NCBI RefSeq assembly: GCF_025766255.1
Contig: NW_026516797.1
Span: 1-64,000, forward strand
Length of the DNA: 64,000 bases
Reading direction: 5' to 3'
Source: Zychaea mexicana
Lineage: Eukaryota > Mucoromycota > Mucoromycetes > Mucorales > Lichtheimiaceae
The notes below the pieces were generated by a model. The model ran no database searches. It was not told the origin of the DNA and worked only from the letters and a program-made list of their open reading frames with translations. This document shows positions 60,615 to 64,000 of this stretch, in pieces (the stretch's first letter is position 1; each line of letters begins with the position of its first letter). Both the position numbers and the translations under genes were made by a program.

Positions 60615-63600
60615 GTGCATTCCTACAAATGTTAGTAAGCTTTTGTCCGTGATAACGATAGCCCTCTGATTTTTTTCTCTCTTTTTTTTTCTTCTATAAT
60701 TTTTTCTTCAACTACATAATATTCTGATTTATGGGATTCGTCTGTGGCAATTTTTATGGTCTTTTTCGTCTTGATAATTGTCGTCTTCAGTAGCCTGAGG
60801 TGCGTGATATCTGTGTGATTTGCTTGTTGATATCTTCGGTCATTTTTGAATGTGTTATCATGTCGTGTTATTTTTGCGTTCGAGTATGTATGTCGATCTG
60901 TTTTCTTGTTTCTTTTTCTTTTTTTCTTTTCTTTTTTTTTTCGCGCAGTCTTCGCTAAATGCTCTGTTGTCTTGAGCTCGACGCGAATGATATGGAGGCC
61001 GTTGAAGTCGATAATAGACTGTGCTTGTGGCTTTGTATCGATGATGATCCTCAGCGCTGTATTTTGTCTCTAAATATCAATAAGCCTTTCACGTTAATTA
61101 TCAATGTCTTCATCTCAAGTGAATCCGTGTGACTTATTTGTACTTACTGCTGATTATTTACACCATATAATTGCCCCAGTCTTGCTTTTCAGTCTGGTAG
61201 TGGAATTGACTGCAATTTGATATCGCTTGGTTTGTTTTGTATGTGATGCTGTGTGTCTTGTGTAGACTTCATCTTTTCTTCGCTGATTTCTTTCCAAGAG
61301 ATTGTCTTGTATAAATTGCTACTGTTGTTGTATGTGTTGGCTTTTGATGCGATGTTGATCGGGTATGTAGTGCCGTTGTAAGCAAACTTGCTCAAGGTGA
61401 TAAGACAGCCACCGACTTGTTGACGTTTTCTTGGTGCCGTATTGTACGAAAGGCAGTGATGATTTTTTTCTTGACATTTGTTTCTGACTTTTTGTTGCCT
61501 TGAATTTCGCTACTTTTGCTTTCCGTCATCACAGACCGCGTGATGCTTGGTGTTGTTTTTACATTCTCTCTAATCTACCACTAATCTACTTCCTGATTTT
61601 CTTTTTCTTTTTTTTTACTCGTATTTTGAGGGGCTATCGTTACCTGGACCGTAACTTACCAACGCTTTGTCAGAAGAGATTTCCTGGGTAGAATATGTCG
61701 AATGTTGTTGCATGAATAGCGGCGTTCACTAATGATATGATTGTAGCAAAGTCACAATGAGAAGATAATTTCACAAAAGCATGAATAGTCAATTGTTTCT
61801 CTTGGTTTTGCTTCTTACCATGATACAGCAATGTGTGCTGCTTCTGTTTCGATTTCCAAGGTATGATAGTGTGACCATGAAATTGTATTGTCTCCATAAC
61901 TACTAATGACTGTTCTTGTAGCCACCGCTTGATACAGAGGAAATGACAGAAAGCCTCCCTTGTTTGCTGCGTGCCGTCCATTGGTTTGTCAAGGATACAC
62001 ATGCGCGATTCCTTCCTTAGAGCAGTATCATCGAGTAGTCATGTCGCCCACCGCTTTTACTAAAAGATTAATCGATCTAAATGAGTACGTATAATACATA
62101 CATCAGTGCTAATCGCCTCATATTCCGCTCCAAATTCATACCATGTAAATTCAAATTACCTCAAAAGTTCTCTCCTATCAACGGTCAAACTGCTGCCATA
62201 AACAATATGTGTGTGCGAATGTCAATAATGCGCAGTTCTTGAATATATGTCCCGTGCGACAGGAGCCATCGACCGATTCTCTCGTCGAGTAGCATTTATC
62301 GGTTGTGCGATCAGTATCTTCAACGTGAGCTCGCCAGCATGCATTCGAAAGTCGGATACGGATAGTGCCGCCATTATTGCGTCTACGCAATGCCGTCGGG
62401 TCCCTCTGGTAATAATGTGCCCCTTGTTGATAGTGACTTTTAGACGCAGTGTTTTGCTTGATGCGTCTTGGACAGGTGTGCTTCTCGTCCCTTCTTTTGT
62501 CCCCATTGCTGCTTCACCACTAAAGCAGAAATGAAACCGCCACCATAATATGATACTGCTCCATCCAATAGCCGTGTCCCGTGTGCATCGTTGTCCTTGA
62601 TATTCTTTGCCCGCCCATGCCGATGACTTTGCTTGTTGTTTTCATGAGCGATTTTCAGATTGTTCGCCATCTTTCCCCCCCTAAGAAGAAATTGAATGTA
62701 AGAATCACATTTTGCCCGACTTGATATTGTTAAGATAGAACTTACTATATGCTTTGCATCCATCTAAATGGGCGTTTGGAATGTTGTCAATAAATATGTC
62801 TCCTCGTATCTTGTCGCCATTTCTTCCCGTGGTGCAGCTTGGATCGTGTTGCCACTATAATAGAAGTCGCCAGTCTTTCTGCTTTGGTGCCGTCTGATAG
62901 AAATGATGAAGACGCATTCGAATGGCCGTCCATTGCCCGATGTTGTCCCCATATTGAAAGCTGACAATGCCAATGTCGTCTTTTTGTCGCCATGCTGCTG
63001 TCTCCACAAGTCTCCTCGTCGTAAACCGAGATAGATGAGGATTGTTTTCATCTCCTTGACTTGACGTTGACTGATTTGAATAGTTGTAATGAGTGTTGCC
63101 GTCACATTACACCTTGTGATTCTGAACAGATTTAATTGTCGTATGCATTGTTGCAGTTTTTGTCGCTGAAGTATCTTGCTCCATGTGGCCATCATAGGTA
63201 GCGATGGACACTGTTTGTCGATACGATGTTTGCCGCTGCTCCTTTTGTTGCCGCTTTCTCTTTGGGGTTTCACCACAAAAGTAGGGATGGTTAATGATGA
63301 TGATGATGATCGTGCCGTTGATGTGAAACCATCCCACATATTTGCCCGCATGCTTGGTGACTTGATCCGTCTATGGCCGCACAGTTTGAAATTTTTGACC
63401 AGCTTGAGATGTTTGATCAGCTTGCATATTCCTCGTAAAGATGTGCGATAAGTGATTCATTGCTGCTGCGCCTGAGTATGACTCGCCCATAAATTATATG
63501 TCGCCTTTTCCGCCTGTCACTTTTTCGTCCGCTGAAAACAGTTGATGCCAAAGGCTGTCCACCACGACTTGCACTTGGTCCGCAATTTTCCGCCCAGAAG

Positions 63601-64000
63601 GGGAAGTGTCATATTGGATCACTTGAGAACAGATATCCGCACCCGCTTGAAGAGCCCTTGTCGCCATAGTATTACCAGTAGACAATAAACTTGCTCCTTC
63701 CACACTGGGAATATTCAATCCGAGTTAGAACGTCGAATGTAGTTGTTGCCTGGACCAACGGAAAGAAAACCAGAGGATGCCAACGATTGGATAATGCTGA
63801 TCGATCTTGATAGTCTATCGCCAAAAGACTGGTCAAGCCAAAGACGGGATTCTGCCAATCCTCGAATCGACATCAAGTAAAAGAGGTTGTTTTTACTCGG
63901 CTAGCCTGGAAATCTGACGCCACCTGTAGCAGCATAACCATCATGGATCATCCACCAAGACCACACGAGACGACGTGATCAAGCCAAAGACGGGATTCTC
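60615..64000 (-). mobile_element. Dispersed long repeat, copy C (right-truncated by window)
   Basis: Nearly identical to copy B over its whole visible length, apart from lacking the 382-bp segment between 13-mer repeats, and lacking smaller pieces. The inner inverted-end element lies at 60635-61659. It faces copy A, so the 58 kb between A and C is bounded by inverted copies. No enzyme domain was recognised. Confidence 0.85.
63494..63718 (-). CDS. Short helical ORF in the repeat
   Basis: A 74-codon frame (STGNTMATRALQAGADICSQ ... DSLWHQLFSADEKVTGGKGD) that continues upstream in another frame into SGFLSVGPGNNYIRRSNSD. It is present in copy B as well. The helical, charged composition could be a retroelement capsid-like start, but I did not recognise it and make no firm claim. 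Confidence 0.25.
   Translation of the reverse strand: MNIPSVEGASLLSTGNTMATRALQAGADICSQVIQYDTSPSGRKIADQVQVVVDSLWHQLFSADEKVTGGKGDI

Overview
The window is nuclear DNA of a filamentous fungus. Short GT-AG introns (about 60-300 nt) with CTAAC/CTRAY-like branch sites interrupt most genes. Clear eukaryotic orthologues are present, with compact genes separated by long AT-rich stretches and transposon relics. The gene set (a TTC7/Ypp1 protein, GH5_12 glucosidase, HPS1-like protein, pogo-type elements) fits an early-diverging Mucoromycota, probably Mucorales. That placement is inference; no rRNA or other marker is present.

Layout. 1-2205: end of a long dispersed repeat (copy A). 2206-7100: a small secreted protein, a MITE with 26-bp perfect inverted ends, and a decayed transposase-like gene. 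7498-14135: a well-conserved gene block with ARF1 (4 exons), a TTC7/Ypp1 protein (9 exons) and a small coiled-coil protein on the minus strand (3 exons). 15468-19223: repeat copy B (minus), followed by GC-rich inverted duplications and a minus-strand His/Arg-rich, acidic membrane protein. 22044-24589: gene-poor. 24740-33367: plus-strand run of a PRISE-type reductase, a GH5_12 (endoglucosylceramidase/sterylglucosidase-like) hydrolase, an HPS1-like BLOC-3 subunit and APC11. 33368-48918: relic-rich, with a pogo-like element, a pseudogene of the CAF-1 large subunit, a repeat-containing membrane protein, a duplicated fragment and a candidate four-way-junction RNA. 48919-57653: SND2/TMEM208 (minus), NUS1 (plus), degenerate pogo-like ends, and a 4-coumarate/long-chain acyl-CoA ligase ending in AKL. 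57654-60446: no secure gene. 60447-64000: repeat copy C (minus), running off the window.

The intact genes are unrelated housekeeping functions: vesicle traffic (ARF1, TTC7, HPS1), ER membrane insertion (SND2), dolichol synthesis (NUS1), glycolipid breakdown (GH5_12), cell cycle (APC11) and lipid activation (acyl-CoA ligase). They do not form one pathway. For the nine spliced genes read from conserved homology or clean frames, codon phases were checked by hand across every exon junction and closed in frame.

Items most worth a second look: a 127-nt sequence that folds into a perfectly paired outer stem with three hairpins (46449-46575); a CAF-1 p150 pseudogene with several lesions at conserved positions; and the three-copy repeat with its internal inverted-end element.
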